Source of the DNA: Cornus controversa
Lineage: Eukaryota; Streptophyta; Magnoliopsida; Cornales; Cornaceae
Direction: 5' to 3'
Length of the DNA stretch: 64,000 nt
Assembly: GCA_026545225.1 (NCBI GenBank)
Contig: CM048848.1
Coordinates: 24,716,806 to 24,780,805, forward strand
The notes below the pieces were generated by a model, which was not told where the DNA came from, searched no databases, and saw only the letters and a list, made by a program, of their open reading frames with translations. The number at the start of each line of letters is the position of its first letter. The first letter of the stretch is position 1. Of this stretch, positions 10,463 to 22,680 are shown one piece after another. A program made the position numbers and the translations under genes.

Positions 10463-11686
10463 CTACTCGAGGGCGGGTGGTGGTGGTGGTGGCTCGGTGG
10501 GAGCAGAAGTGGAGGTGGAGGCTTGACCTGCAAACAGGAACTGCAGGTCCTGCCAGAAGGCTCGGAACTCATCTAAGATCGCTCTCTGGCCCTGTGCCAG
10601 AGAAGAAATGTCCGTCCGAATACCTGCCAACTGACTCTGCGTCACCTGGACGTGCTCGTCGAAACTCTGCTGGAGCCGCTCTACGTCAGCTGCCAGGCAG
10701 GAATAACCCATCGCTAAGATATCATGCCGCTCTACAGCGACATCCATCTCCTCCTCCTCCATCTCCTCGTCCTCTGACTCAGCCTCTGCTGGCTCGCCCT
10801 CATCCGCCTCCACCGGGGCATCCATATCTACATCGTCTGGTGGATCACCCTGGTGGTCCTGTCGCTCTAAGTGTCGCCTCACCCGCTCCCACTGAGTAGA
10901 TGTGAAGCGGGTGGGCGGTGCCAACCGGACATCAGTCTGACTGACCGGAATACTGGCACTGCTGAGAAAAGCGGTGATCAGGAAAGGGAAGGGAAGCCGC
11001 CAACTCGCTGCTCTCCTCTTCCTCTTGTTGACGAGGCCATCCCAGACTTTGTGCATCTGCCCCCAGATTAGCGATGGGACAGAAAACCAAGCGCCCGTGT
11101 GGAAAGCATAGAGGCAACGGAGGAGGTCGCCCCTGCGCTCAGCCACGTGCTGCAACGGACACGCGTTCTTGAGGAGAACGGTATCCAGGAACCAATATCT
11201 GCTCGGGCACATCGATTTGGACGTGCAGTTGTGACTGGGCGTGGTAAACGCCCCGCCACACATGTCCATCATGATCGAGAACAGCGTCGTGTCTGCTGGG
11301 AGCGCGGCTCTGTAAAGTGGTTGACCGCCCGGGCCAACCATGTCCGGTGGCTGCTGGTGAGGGATGCCGAGCATATGCGCAATCCGGCTCGGCGTAATCG
11401 TGATCGTGACGGTGCCCACGACCATCTCTAGTGTATCCGGCACTGTGCAGGAGTAGGTCATGCGCTCATAGAAGACCTGCACTAAGCGCTCGTGTGCCAC
11501 GTCAGTAGGAGGCACACATAGCCAGTCGAGGCGACGCCTCCTGAGCTCGGCAACAGTCCACGCAGTGTCGGGATGCGTCTCAAATGCGGCTAAGTCAAAA
11601 ATCTACTCCGGGTGGAACTTCCGAGACCGGAAGGCTCGCCCGGGCACGTCGCGAACAGAACCGGCGACGTTCTTCACCCTCGCCAT
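10463..11686 (-). pseudogene. Third ORF region of Athila copy 2 (putative plant transposon protein domain)
   Basis: A GC-rich coding region downstream of the integrase, at the position where Athila elements carry a third, sometimes env-like, ORF. On the minus strand it begins near 11686 (MARVKNVAGSVRDVPGRAF). The core has YSCTVPDTLEMVVGTVTITI, ITPSRIAHMLGIP, RYWFLDTVLLKNACPL and GQMHKVWDGL. This pattern fits, from memory, the family annotated as 'putative plant transposon protein'. The tail has an acidic stretch near 10740-10850, a heptad-like segment (ADVERLQQSFDEHVQ) and a proline run. No convincing membrane or signal segment is visible, so an envelope role is not shown. The region is part of a broken element. 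Confidence 0.7.
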
Positions 11687-11689
11687 AGC

Positions 11690-12850
11690 CTCGGAACAGT
11701 CTGCACTTGATTCCAAAAATTACGTAAAAAAAAGATAAATAAAAAGAAAGCTAAACTACGAATAAACTAAAAGAATAATAATAAAAAAAATAAAAATGAA
11801 GTCCTAGTCCATGGCACTGACAAGAATGCAAAAAGTCGCTCTCGAAGAGGCAATGTGAACGGATGCAACCGAAACGAAGGTGCCGCGGTTACACACCATA
11901 CACTAAGCGTTTGAAACGAAGAGAATGCCAAATCTCACTCCTACATGAATTCCTACCCCCCGAAACCCACAAAATCTCTTTACAGATATCGCAATCGCAC
12001 CCATCCATCCCAACAATATCTAACTATGTTTATTACGCCGTAAAACTATCAAAAATGGCGAGAGAGTAAACAAAAAGTAGCCATGCATCACTTACCTCGT
12101 GAGGAAGAAGATGAACGGCTCAACCGAAGAAAACTCCACGCGCAGCCGCGAAGAGAAGATCTCGCACGTGCTAGCGGCGGCGTCGGACTGCGTCGGACGG
12201 CGGCAGATGATCGGGAATGGTAGATCGAGTGCTCGGGAGTGCTTGGAGAAGGCTTGGATCGCACGAAGGGAGAGAAGAATTCGGATGGTCTTTTAAAATG
12301 GGAGGGAAGGCCAACGGTTTAAATAGATTTTCGGCTCACGTGCAGGCTCCGCGTGCATCTCGATTGATCGAGATGTGCATTTCGATCAATCGAGATTTCG
12401 ATTGATCAAAATCTTGCTTCGATCAATCGAAATTGTCTCTTCGATCAATCGAAAATTCCTTCACTGAATCACCCTTTTACTTCGATCAATCGAACATTTA
12501 ATTCATTCAATCAAAATTTTATTTTGATCAATCGAAATCCCATTTCGATCAATCGAAATTTTCGATGGATCGAAGACCTATCGAAGTGCAATCGAAGAAT
12601 ACTACCTCTCGGGACTTTGGACTTGGCAAATCTCTGCAATTTTTCGATCAATCGAAACTGAGATCTCGATCAATCAAAATCACGATTGATCGAGATCCTG
12701 GTTTCGATCAATCGAAATGCTCAAAAACAGTCAGCTTTGAGTTATGCTCCAGGGACTTGGATATTTGGGAATTAGATACTACATTGCTTAGATACACACC
12801 TACTTTGGATGAAAGGGACATCATGGAAGAGTGATAGCTACCATGGCTTC
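11690..12850 (-). other. Spacer between integrase and third ORF, with hairpin array
   Basis: About 1.1 kb without a recognisable protein domain. The part at 11690-12340 is mixed-composition leader-like sequence for the third ORF. The part at 12353-12730 is an array of about a dozen short inverted-repeat units of the form TCGATCAATCGA in both orientations, the same unit as in the LTR U3. Confidence 0.7.
12353..12730. repeat. Internal array of TCGAT-NN-ATCGA hairpin units
   Basis: About twelve or more copies of TCGATCAATCGA or its complement TCGATTGATCGA, some degenerate, lie with irregular spacing between the integrase and the third ORF. Each unit is an inverted repeat with 5-8-bp arms and a 2-bp centre. 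The LTRs of the same family carry six or seven of the same units. Confidence 0.85.
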
Positions 12851-12888
12851 GCCACCTTACACGTCTATGGCACAACGTCCGGATCGGC

Positions 12889-15800
12889 TCACGAGTCAAA
12901 ATACACGGGATTCGTCAAAGTGACGACATCCACGTATTCGGTGGTGACTTGGTCATCCATGCACACTTTTAAGCGTTGCCCGTTCACTTTGAACAACGAG
13001 CCGTTTTTCAAGTCCTTCAATTCCACCGCTCCGTGGGGAGCGACAGAATTAATCAAAAATGGACCATCCCAACGGGAGCGAAGTTTTCCGGGAAACAAAT
13101 GGAGGCGTGAGTTGTACAACCATACTTTTTGGCCCGGTAAAAATCTTTTGACTCGAATATTACGATCATGAAAGGCTTTGGACTTTGCCTTATAGATTTT
13201 TGCATTCTCATACGCGTCATGCCGCAATTCTTCCAATTCATTTAATTGAAGCTTTCGATTAGAGCCGGCCTTTTGCATGTCAAAATTGAAAGTTTTGGTG
13301 GCCCACATAGCTTTATGCTCCAATTCAATCGAAAGATGGCACGCTTTGCCATAAACCAACCGATAAGGTGACATTCCAATGGGAGTTTTATATGCAGTTC
13401 GGTATGCCCATAATGCATCGTTTAGTCGCAATGACCAATCCTTCCGGTCGGGCCGAACAGTTTTTTGAAGAATGTTCTTAATCTCCCTATTGGATACCTC
13501 TACCTGGCCACTAGTTTGAGGATGGTATGGGGTGGCTACTTTGTGTGTGATGGAGTATTTGGTAAGCAAGGTTCGAAGGAACCGGTTACAGAAATGTTTA
13601 CCTCCGTCACTGATGATGGCCCGAGGCGTACCAACCGGCTAAAAATATTAGCTTGAATGAATTTAACCACGACTGCGTGATCATTGGTTTTGGTAGGAAC
13701 GGCCTCTATCCACTTAGATACATAGTCCACCGCCACAAGTATGTACTCATGACCAGTAGAGGGTGGAAATGGTCCCATGAAGTCAATGCCCCACACATCA
13801 AATATTTCAATGATAAGAATAGGGTTAAGAGGCATCATGTCCTTCCGAGACATCGCGCCAAGGCGCTGACATCGCTCACAAGAGCGGCAGAATGAATATG
13901 CATCCCGATGAAGTGTCGGCCAGAAAAATCCGCATTGGAGAATTTTTGCTGCGGTTTTCTTAGCACTAAAGTGTCCCCCACAAGCGAGTGTATGACAAAA
14001 CTTGAGAATGCTTTGGAATTCACTGTTGGGCACACACCTTCAAATTATTTGATCGGGGCAATATTTGAACAATTGAGGATCGTCCCAATAATATGATCGT
14101 GATTGGGAGAGAAAACGATCCTTCTCTTGCTTGGTCCAAGAAGATGGTATTTTACCGGTTGCCAAGTAATTAACCACATCCGCATACCAAGGGATACTCT
14201 CTTGAGAGATGACAACGAGTTGTTCATCCGGGAAGGATTCACAAATTGGAATGGAATTATGGAGGGATTCAACAAGAATTCTAGACAGGTGGTCAGCCAC
14301 CACATTTTTAGTTCCCTTTTTGTCTCTAATTTCAAAATTGAACTCTTGCAACAAGAGTATCCATCGGATCAACCTAGGCTTGGTGTCCTTTTTGGCCAAA
14401 AGATGCCGGAGGGCAGCATGGTCCGAATAGACAATGACCTTTGAACCTAATAAATAAGCTCGAAATTTGTCTAATTCAAATAATACCGCAAGCAATTCCT
14501 TTTCCGTGGTGGTATAATTGATTTGAGCCTCGGAAAGGGTTTTACTTGCGTAGTAGATGACATGTGGCAGTTTGTCTATTCGTTGCCCTAAGACAGCACC
14601 CATGGCATAATCGGATGCATCACACATAATCTCAAATGGGAGAGCCCAATTTGGAGGGATTAGAATTGGAGCGGTTGTGAGCATGGTGCGGAGTTCTTCA
14701 AAAGCGTTAAGGCACGCTTCATCAAAGGCAAAGCAAGACTCTTTTTCAAGAAGGCGACACAAAGGCCGAGAGATCTTGCTAAAGTCTTTGATGAAACGGC
14801 GATAAAAGCCCGCATGCCCAAGGAATGAACGAATCTCTCTCACCGTTGATGGTGGAGGAAGTTTGGAAATGAGTTCAACCTTGGCTTTATCAACCTCTAT
14901 TCCTCTCTTAGACACAATGTGCCCTAGGACAATACCCTCTTGAACCATAAAATGGCTCTTTTCCCAACTAAGAATTAGGTTGGTCTCCTGACATCGTTTG
15001 AGAACACAAGCTAGATTTTGGAGGCATGATTCAAATGAAGGCCCAAAAACGGAAAAATCATCCATGAACACTTCCAAGAATTTTTCCACCATGTCCGAGA
15101 AGATAGACATCATACACCGTTGAAAAGTCGCCGGTGCATTGCACAACCCAAAGGGCATGCGTCTATAAGCAAATGTGCCGAAGGGACATGTAAAGGTGGT
15201 TTTTTCTTGGTCCCTCGAGTCTATAGCAACCTGATTATAGCCGGAATATCCGTCCAAAAAGCAATAAAAACTTTGCCCGGCTAATCTCTCCAATATCTGA
15301 TCAATGAATGGGAGGGGGAAGTGATCTTTCCGAGTGGCTGAATTTAATTTCCTATAGTCTATGCACACTCTCCAACCCGTGGTGGTGCGTTGGGGAACTA
15401 ATTCACCCTTGTCATTTGTTTGCACCGTAATACCTGACTTCTTTGGAACCACTTGAGTGGGACTAACCCACTTGCTATCAGAGATGGGGTATATGATTCC
15501 CGCATCTAGTAACTTCACCACCTCCTTCATGACAACGTCCTTCATATTTGGATTTAATCGACGTTGTGCCTCCCTTGAGATCTTAGCATCCTCTTCCAAG
15601 TGTATGCGGTGCATACAAATAGAAGGATCTATTCCCTTGAGATCTGCCACACTCCAGCCTATTGCTTCTTTGTGCTCTTTGAGCACCTTAATAAGTTCCA
15701 TCTCTTGATCATTGGTAAGATTGGAAGCAATAATGACTGGAAGGGTCTCATTAGCACCCAAGAAAATATACTTGAGTGTAGCCGGTAGGGGCTTGAGCTC

Positions 15801-16178
15801 AAGTTGTGGTGGGGAAATTAAAGAAGGAGTTTGGGAAGTTTTGGAGAAAGGGGGCAAGGGTTCTCTCGGAACTCTCCATTTAGGCAAATCCATGACAGTA
15901 TTAACATCGAGCATGGAATTGACTTCACATATGGATTGCTCAATGTCAAAATCATCACAGTTGAAGTGATTTAGGCATGCCTCTAAAGGGTCCTTGAAAA
16001 GAATAGAAGGTAGTGCTTCTTGAACAAGGTCTTCCACTACATTGACACAAAAGCACTCACTTTCGTTATCGGATGTGTGGTGAGAAGCATTGAAGATGTT
16101 CAAGCGGACTTTCATATTCCCAAAAGAGATGTCCATCACTCCGGTACGGCAATTAACGCAAGCGTTTGCCGTGGCCAA
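12889..16178 (-). pseudogene. Pol region of Athila copy 2: RT, RNase H, integrase
   Basis: The replication enzymes, read on the minus strand. The RT lies at about 15700-14900, with [51 protein letters not shown] and the catalytic block [10 protein letters not shown] (the Athila form of YxDD). RNase H follows to about 14290 ([45 protein letters not shown]). The integrase is at about 14100-12889: an HHCC-type zinc region ([24 protein letters not shown]), core motifs ([29 protein letters not shown]) and a C-terminal part (WDGPFLI). This is the usual Ty3/gypsy order. The region is broken by a small number of breaks. Confidence 0.92.
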
Positions 16179-17637
16179 GAATGGACGACCTAGAATGATA
16201 GGAATATGATGATTCAGATTTTAGACCGGTTCCGTGTCAAGGACTATGAAGTCCACCGGAAAATAGAATTTGTCCACTTGAATGATGACATCCTCAATGA
16301 TGCCACGTGGTTGCTTCACCGAACAGTCGGCAAGTTGCAACACAACCGTGGTATGCTTGAGTTTCCCCAAACCTAGTTGTTGGTAAACTGAGAATGGTAG
16401 CACATTGACACTAGCCCCTAAATCAAGAAGTGCTTTTTCAAAAGATTGATTTCCGATGGTGCACGAAATGGTCGGAGCACCCCGATCTTTGAATTTATGA
16501 GGGGCTTGGTGTTGGAAAATGGAGCTTATGTGCTCAGTTAAGAGGACTTTCTTAGGAACATTATTCCTAGATTTGCGCTTTTGAGTGCACAAGTCCTTCA
16601 AGAATTTCACATAGGAGGAAATTTGTCGAATAGCATCAAGGAGAGGGAGATTGATCTTTACTTGTTTGAAGATCTCCATCATGTCTTGGATTTTCTCTCC
16701 TTGCTTCCTGAAATGAGAAGGTTCCTTCAATCTTTGAGGAAAAGGAACCGGAGGTTCATAAGAGGTGTCAAGATTGGGAATCAATGACGACACAACTTCA
16801 CTTGCCTTTCCTTTTGGATTTGAAGGGGTATTTTGCAAATTTGGATTTAACGGAAACGATTTTGGATTTAATTGGGATTCTTTTGGATTTTTAGGTTGCT
16901 CTTGGAATTCCTTTCTCTCTTCCTCCCCTACTTTGGAGTTAATGATTTTACCACTTCTCAAGGTTGTGATTGATTGAACTTGCTCCGGAGGAGCATTACA
17001 AGTTGAAGATGATGGATCTTCAATCATATGCACACCTTTGGGGTTCGCCACCGGTTGACTCGGCAACTTACCTTCCTCTCTTCTATTTAAGGCATTAGCT
17101 AGTTGCCCGATCTGAGCTTCTAACCTAGCCATAGATTGAGCATTGGCTTCAAGCTTAGAGATTGATTGAGAGTGAGTTTGCAATAAGCGGGTATTGGCCT
17201 CAAGATTGCTTATCACTATTTCTTCAAAGCTTTGGCTTCTCAGAGGAGGTGGTGGTTGTTGGTAATTAGATCTTTGATTGTAAGGTTGAGGGTTTGGCCT
17301 ATAATGAGGCTGTTGAGAGGGGGAATTAAAAGAGTTGTGCCCTTGGAAAGAGGGACTTGATTCTTGAGATTTCCATGAGAAAGCCGGATGGTTCTTGTAA
17401 CCAGGATTGTACGTGTTCGAATATGGATCATTCAGTTGTTTAGCGTACAAGGCATTCGCTTGCTCTTGAGCATAATCGGGAGATTGCCCGGCAATAGGAC
17501 AATCTCGCACAAAATGTGAAGTACTATAGAAAAATGAACAACCTTCCTGATTTTGGACAGATTGGTTTGGAGTAGGCAGCCCATTTTTCATGATTAAATC
17601 CATTTTTCGGGATAGGGCTTCTACTTGCATGGCAACT
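16179..17637 (-). pseudogene. Gag C-terminal and protease region of Athila copy 2
   Basis: This carries the zinc-knuckle region, the Q/N/P-rich linker and the aspartic protease (DLGASVNVLPFSVYQQLGLG at about 16360-16420). It is closely similar to the matching region of copy 1 (244-1737). It is separated from the N-terminal gag domain (19063-19952) by the solo LTR. Confidence 0.85.
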
Positions 17638-19062
17638 GATGTGGTCGGAACTAAATTATATTGTACGCTTAATTTTGCCCTTTTTATCAAAATATAATTT
17701 AACCACTCGCAGGAGCACGAATCTTTGTAGATAAGGTTCTATATGGAGGGTATCGATCCCACGAGGACTAGTCGCAATTGTCTTACGGGAAGATTAATTC
17801 TACTTTAATTCTAAAAACAGATTTTTGGCTTTGTGTTTAAAAACTATTGCATGAATGAAATGACAGGAAAATTAAAGAGTATAAAGTTGGGAGAGAGAAC
17901 TAGGGTTGGTTTCCACCACTAGCCATTCACATGTTCATAAGTGTAGCAAGCGTGGGATTTATTAAGTAAATGCCTAACAATGTCATTAGGCTTGTGACCT
18001 CAATGACATATCAAAAGATCAATGTGTGTGCTAACCTATCATAATCCATCTTCAACAAGCATAGCTCTTCAACCTAACTAACTACCTAATTACTCTACTC
18101 TCTAAGTGAACACTACATGCATCCAAACTACCTTGTCTTGGCATGGTCTATACAAATTAACATCACACATTCAATTAAATACCATTATCTAGCCATCATT
18201 TGCACTTCTTATGGAATATGCAAATGTTGTTCATTCAAGTGACAAAATCTACTCTAAGACAAGAATAAGTTTCATATCAAATGAATATATAAAAGAGATG
18301 TATTTGTGTACATAATCACTAGGCTAAATAATCCACATTTAAGTATAAATCCCAAGAGCTACAAAGATGAACAAGTTTACATGGCTAGGGGTTGAAACCA
18401 ACACCCTAGTAGAAGAGTTAGTTGCTCATGGTTGCCTTGCACCCTTCCATTGATGAAAAGAATGAAGCTTCTTGGTCTGGTTCAGCTCTTTCTCTTCCTC
18501 TCCCGAAGGTCTCTCCTCTGCTTTCTAGTGTGTCTTGAGAGATATCTTAGATATGAGAGATATGGCCCTTTTTGTGTGCTTTTTGGCTTCTTTTTCAACC
18601 TTGGGCCCACCATATATATATATATCATTATATATATCTCTTGTATCAAGAAGGCCCCCAAAAGTCTTGTTCAAGTCAGACAATCCCCCTAAGTCGTGCA
18701 AAAAGGGGGATTTTGTTGCAAGTGGGAGAGCAGGTGAGCAAGTGGCCAAGTGGGCTCTGCAGAATTTCGATTGATCGAAATTGAATCTCGATTGATCGAG
18801 ATTTCGATCAATCGAAATGAGATCTCGATCAATCGAGATTTCGATTAATCGAAATCAACATCTCGATTGATCGAGATGCCTTGGCTGCATTTCCTGATTT
18901 CTTCTCTTGATTGCAGAAAGCTTCCAACTTTGCTCCATTTACTCCAATACCTGCAAAATATCAAAAACACAAAAATACCATAAACATATCTCGGTAAACG
19001 CAAAAACGGAACCAACGTATGCAATAAAGAGGGTTCAAATGCATAGAATTGAACACTTATCA
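17638..19062 (-). mobile_element. Solo LTR of the Athila family, inserted in gag of copy 2
   Basis: A lone 1425-bp LTR with TG...CA ends and the target duplication GCAAC at 17633-17637 and 19063-19067. Copy 1 has the same locus uninterrupted (GGCAACCTCATCTACC near 1721-1736), which gives the empty site directly. A solo LTR is the usual product of recombination between the two LTRs of a complete element, so a third full element of this family probably once sat here. Confidence 0.95.
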
Positions 19063-19952
19063 GCAACCTTATCTACCCGTGAAATCTCATGCACGCCTCT
19101 ACAAGGTTGGGTGGCCTTCCCTTTCTTAGTGGAGGAGCGTTGAGCTGAATTGTTGCTTAGGGTTTGAAAAAGTTTCCATGCCTCATCGGGGCTTTTCGAA
19201 AGATATCCACCCCCACACGCGGAGTCTATCATTTGTCTATGTTGCTCACTCACCCCATCATAAAAACTTTGCACTAGCTGCCATTTTGGGACAGCATGAT
19301 GCGGACAAGATTTTAAAAGATCTTTTAACCTCTCCCACATCTCATGGAATTGTTCTTGGTCAATTTGGGTGAATCCGGTGATTGCTCGTCGAATATCACT
19401 TGTCTTACCCATTGGAAAGTATTTTTTTAAGAACTCTATTTGCATCTCCGCCCAAGAATGGATTGAGTTAGGTTCTAAGGAGTTGAACCAACTTCTAGCT
19501 TTATCTTTTAGGGAGAAGGGGAACATACGCAGCTTTAGATCATCCTCCGTAAAGTGTGGTACACGAATAGTGGAACACACGGAAAGGAAATAATCTAAGT
19601 GTAGGTACGGATCCTCATTAGGAAGACCGTGGAAGCTATTAAGAAGATTGATGGTGGAGGACTTTATTTTGAATTGATTTGTAGCTACATCCTGAAATTG
19701 AATATATGAAGGTACTTCAAATGTAGTCGGAAGGTAAAAGTCCATAAGCAACTCTCCTTGAGGAGGTGGTGGTGGAGGTGGTTGTTCATGATTAAAAGGA
19801 GGTAGCCCGGGAGGTTATCTCTCATTTGGATCCATGTTTTCAGTCCTAGGCAATATAGGGTCCCTAGAGGTTCCTCTACGTTGTCTAAGTGTTCGTTCAA
19901 GTTCAATGTTACACGGAAGCAAAGGAAGTGACAATGACCGTCTACCTAGCAT
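19063..19952 (-). pseudogene. Gag N-terminal region of Athila copy 2
   Basis: The retrotransposon gag domain on the minus strand: leader RTLRQRRGTSRD (about 19870-19900), then MDFYLPTTFEVP, FHGLPNEDPYLHLDYFLSVC, FPFSLKDKARSWFNSL, EFLKKYFPMGKTSDIRRAI and GGGYLSKSPDEAWKLFQTL. It is nearly identical in layout to copy 1 (1747-2612). It ends at the solo-LTR target site. Confidence 0.9.
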
Positions 19953-20211
19953 GCATTACCAATAGAACAACACCTCAATATACAAGATAAACAAATATAT
20001 ACAAAAGAATGAATGAATTCAAACTACTAATTTTAGGCGTTATACTCACAAAGGGTTCCAAGTTTACTTCTCTTAGATGCCCGCTATGTGGTATACCTAA
20101 AATCAAGAAATTTCAGAAATAAGGACAAAATATATACAAAAAGAATGAAAGAATTTCTAGCCTAAGAATTAAACCAGATTTAATCTTCCAATGGCGACAA
20201 TAAAACCGTAG

Positions 20212-20229
20212 TCCCCGGCAACGGTGCCA
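20212..20229 (-). other. Primer-binding site, tRNA-Asp type, of Athila copy 2
   Basis: Minus-strand TGGCACCGTTGCCGGGGA lies just inside the 5' LTR and is complementary to the 3' end of tRNA-Asp apart from one difference. It confirms the minus orientation and that 20236-21664 is the 5' LTR. Confidence 0.87.
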
Positions 20230-20235
20230 AAATTT

Positions 20236-21664
20236 TGATGTGGTCGGAACTAAATTATATTGTAAGCTTAATTTTTTCCCTTTTTATCAAAATATAATTT
20301 AACCACTCGCAAGAGCACGAATCTTTGTAGATAAGGTTCTATATAGAGGGTATCGATCCCACGAGGACTAGTCGCAATTGTCTTACGGGAAGATTAATTC
20401 TACTTTAATTCTAAAAACAGATTTTTGGTTTTGTGTTTAAAAACTATTGCGTGAATGAAATGATAAGAAAAGTAAAGAGTTTAAAGTTGGGAGAGAGAAC
20501 TAGGGTTGGTTTCCACCACTAGCCATTCACATGTTCATAAGTGTAGCAAGCATGTGATTCATTAATTAAATGCCTAACAATGTCATTAGGCTTGTGACCT
20601 CAATGACATATCAAAAGATCAATGTGTGTGCTAACCTATCATAATCCATCTTCAACAAGCATAGCTCTTCAACCTAACTAACTACCTAATTACTCTACTC
20701 TCTAAGTGAACACTACATGCATCCAAACTACCTTGTCTTGGCATGGTCTATACAAATTAACATCACACATTCATTTAAACACCATTATCTAGCCATCATT
20801 TGCACTTCTTGTGGAATATGCAAATGTTGTGCATTCAAGTGACAAAATCTACTCTAAGACAAGAATAAATTCCATATCAAATGAATATATAAAAGAGATG
20901 TATTTGTGTACATAATCACTAGGCTAAATAATCAACATTTAATTATAAATCCCAAGAGCTACAAAGATGAACAAGTTTACATGGCTAGGGGTTGAAACCA
21001 ACACCCTAGTAGAAGAGTTAGTTGCTCATGGTTGCCTTGCACCCTTCCATTGATGAAAAGAATGAAGCTTCTTGGTCTGGTTCAGCACTTTCTCTTCCTC
21101 TCCCGAAGGTCTCTCCCTTTTTTCCTGATGTTGCTTGAGAGATATCTCATATATGAGAGATATGGCCCTTTTTGTGTGCTTTTTGGCTTCTTTTTCAACC
21201 TTGGGCCCACCATATATATATATATCATTATATATATATCTCTTATATCAAGAAGGCCCCCAAAAGTCTTGTTCATGTCAGATAATCCCCCTAAGTCGTG
21301 CAAAAAGGGGGATTTTGTTGCAAGTGGGAGAGCAGGTGAGCAAGTGGCCAAGTGGGCTCTGTAGAATTTCGATTGATCGAGATTGAATTTCGATTGATCG
21401 AGATTTCGATCAATCGAAATGAGATCTCGATCAATCGAGATTTCGATTAATCGAAATCAACATCTCGATTGATCGAGATGCCTTGGCTTCATTTCCTGAT
21501 TTCTTCTCTTGATTGCATAAAGCTTCCAACTTTGCTCCATTTACTCCAATACCTGCAAAACATCAGAAACACAAAAACACCGTAAACCTATCTCGGTAAA
21601 TGCAAAAACGGAACTAACGTATGCAATAAAGAGGGTTCAAATGCATAGAATTGAACACTTATCA
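20236..21664 (-). repeat. 5' LTR of Athila copy 2
   Basis: A 1429-bp LTR followed on its outer side by ACCAC (21665-21669), matching 7212-7216. The U3 hairpin array is at 21365-21482. Confidence 0.94.
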
Positions 21665-21669
21665 ACCAC

Positions 21670-22680
21670 CAGTATTTAAGGGGGAACCTGATCCAATGGC
21701 GGCTGAAGAATGGCTTAGACAAATTAAAAAATGTTTAAATGCTCTGGATATACCACAGGATTTAAGAGTTTCCATTACTAGTCATCAGTTGGAGGGTCAG
21801 GCAGATAGATGGTGGAAGATGATAAAAAGGGCTCATGAAAATGAAATCATGGCATGGAACACCTTCGAAGAAGAAATTTTTCTCAAGAAGTATTTTCCAG
21901 AAGTGGCACGAGATGCAAAGATTAGAGAATTTATGGAGCTCATACAAAAGGAGAAAACTGTGGTGTAGTACGAAGCAAAATTTGAGGAATTATCACGTTT
22001 CGCTCCACATCTCGGAGCAGATAAGGCTTCCAAAGCCAAGTGATTCGAGCAAGGCCTTAGGTTGGCTATTAGAAATAAATCTTGGTGTTGAAATTGCGAA
22101 GCTTTGCTGATGTGGTGGATAGAGCTTTAATAGCGGAGGAAGAGTGGCAGGACGGCAAAAAGATTCAGGAATCTATCAATCAGACCAGGAGGTGAATGCC
22201 ACAAGATCAAAGCGGAAACAAGCGTCAAAATATCGGACCTCAATTCAATAGTGCACTTCAACGATACCCCTACGGTGGAAATACTAAGTCCTATGATGGT
22301 GGGCAAGGTAGTCGCACATGTTTTCACTGCAAACAACTAGGACACATAAAGAGAAATTGCCCGCAACTGCTGATGCAACCCAGACCAATTCAACAAGCAC
22401 CAACTCAAGCTCTAGTTCCGTATCAAGTTAGGCCTCCACAACCGTATCAACAACCTCATCCACAATAACAACCTCAAGGAATGTACCCAGCATGTCATCC
22501 ATCACAGCCAACTCAGGGAGCGTATCCACCATTTCTCCCTCAGCAGCCAACTCAAGGAAGACTAACAATACCAGGAGGACCATGACAACAGCAAGTCGGG
22601 GGGGCGACAGGGACCAAAGAATCAGGGTCATGTTTACGCTCTTACTCAGCCAACGAATCAGGCAGATCATAAAGTTGTGG
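21670..22680 (+). pseudogene. Chromovirus gag, portion after the nested insertion
   Basis: The retrotransposon gag domain (PPVFKGEPDPMAAEEWLRQI, HQLEGQADRWWKMIK, FEEEIFLKKYFPEVARDAK at about 21670-21930). It is followed by a CCHC zinc knuckle (CFHCKQLGHIKRNC, about 22319-22360) and a P/Q-rich linker. It is the continuation of the gag that starts at 7042. It is broken. Confidence 0.88.

Larger units (their letters stand above)
7217..21664 (-). mobile_element. Athila-type Ty3/gypsy element, full length, nested in the chromovirus (copy 2)
   Basis: A 14,448-bp minus-strand element flanked by ACCAC (7212-7216 and 21665-21669). Its 5' LTR is 20236-21664 and its 3' LTR is 7217-8645. The parts in element order are LTR, tRNA-Asp primer site, gag, protease, RT-RNase H, integrase, a spacer with hairpin repeats, a third ORF of the Athila env-position type, a long 3' untranslated region, polypurine tract and LTR. 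A solo LTR of the same family sits inside the gag region (17638-19062); without it the element is about 13 kb, normal for Athila. By eye the LTRs differ at about 20 of 1429 positions (about 1.4%), so it is younger than its host element. It is broken, with several breaks. Confidence 0.95.

Noticed and set aside
10477-11431. Plus-strand ORFs opposite the third ORF of the Athila element
   Set aside because: They are antisense shadows in GC-rich sequence. The minus-strand frame has the recognisable domain and the correct orientation for the element.
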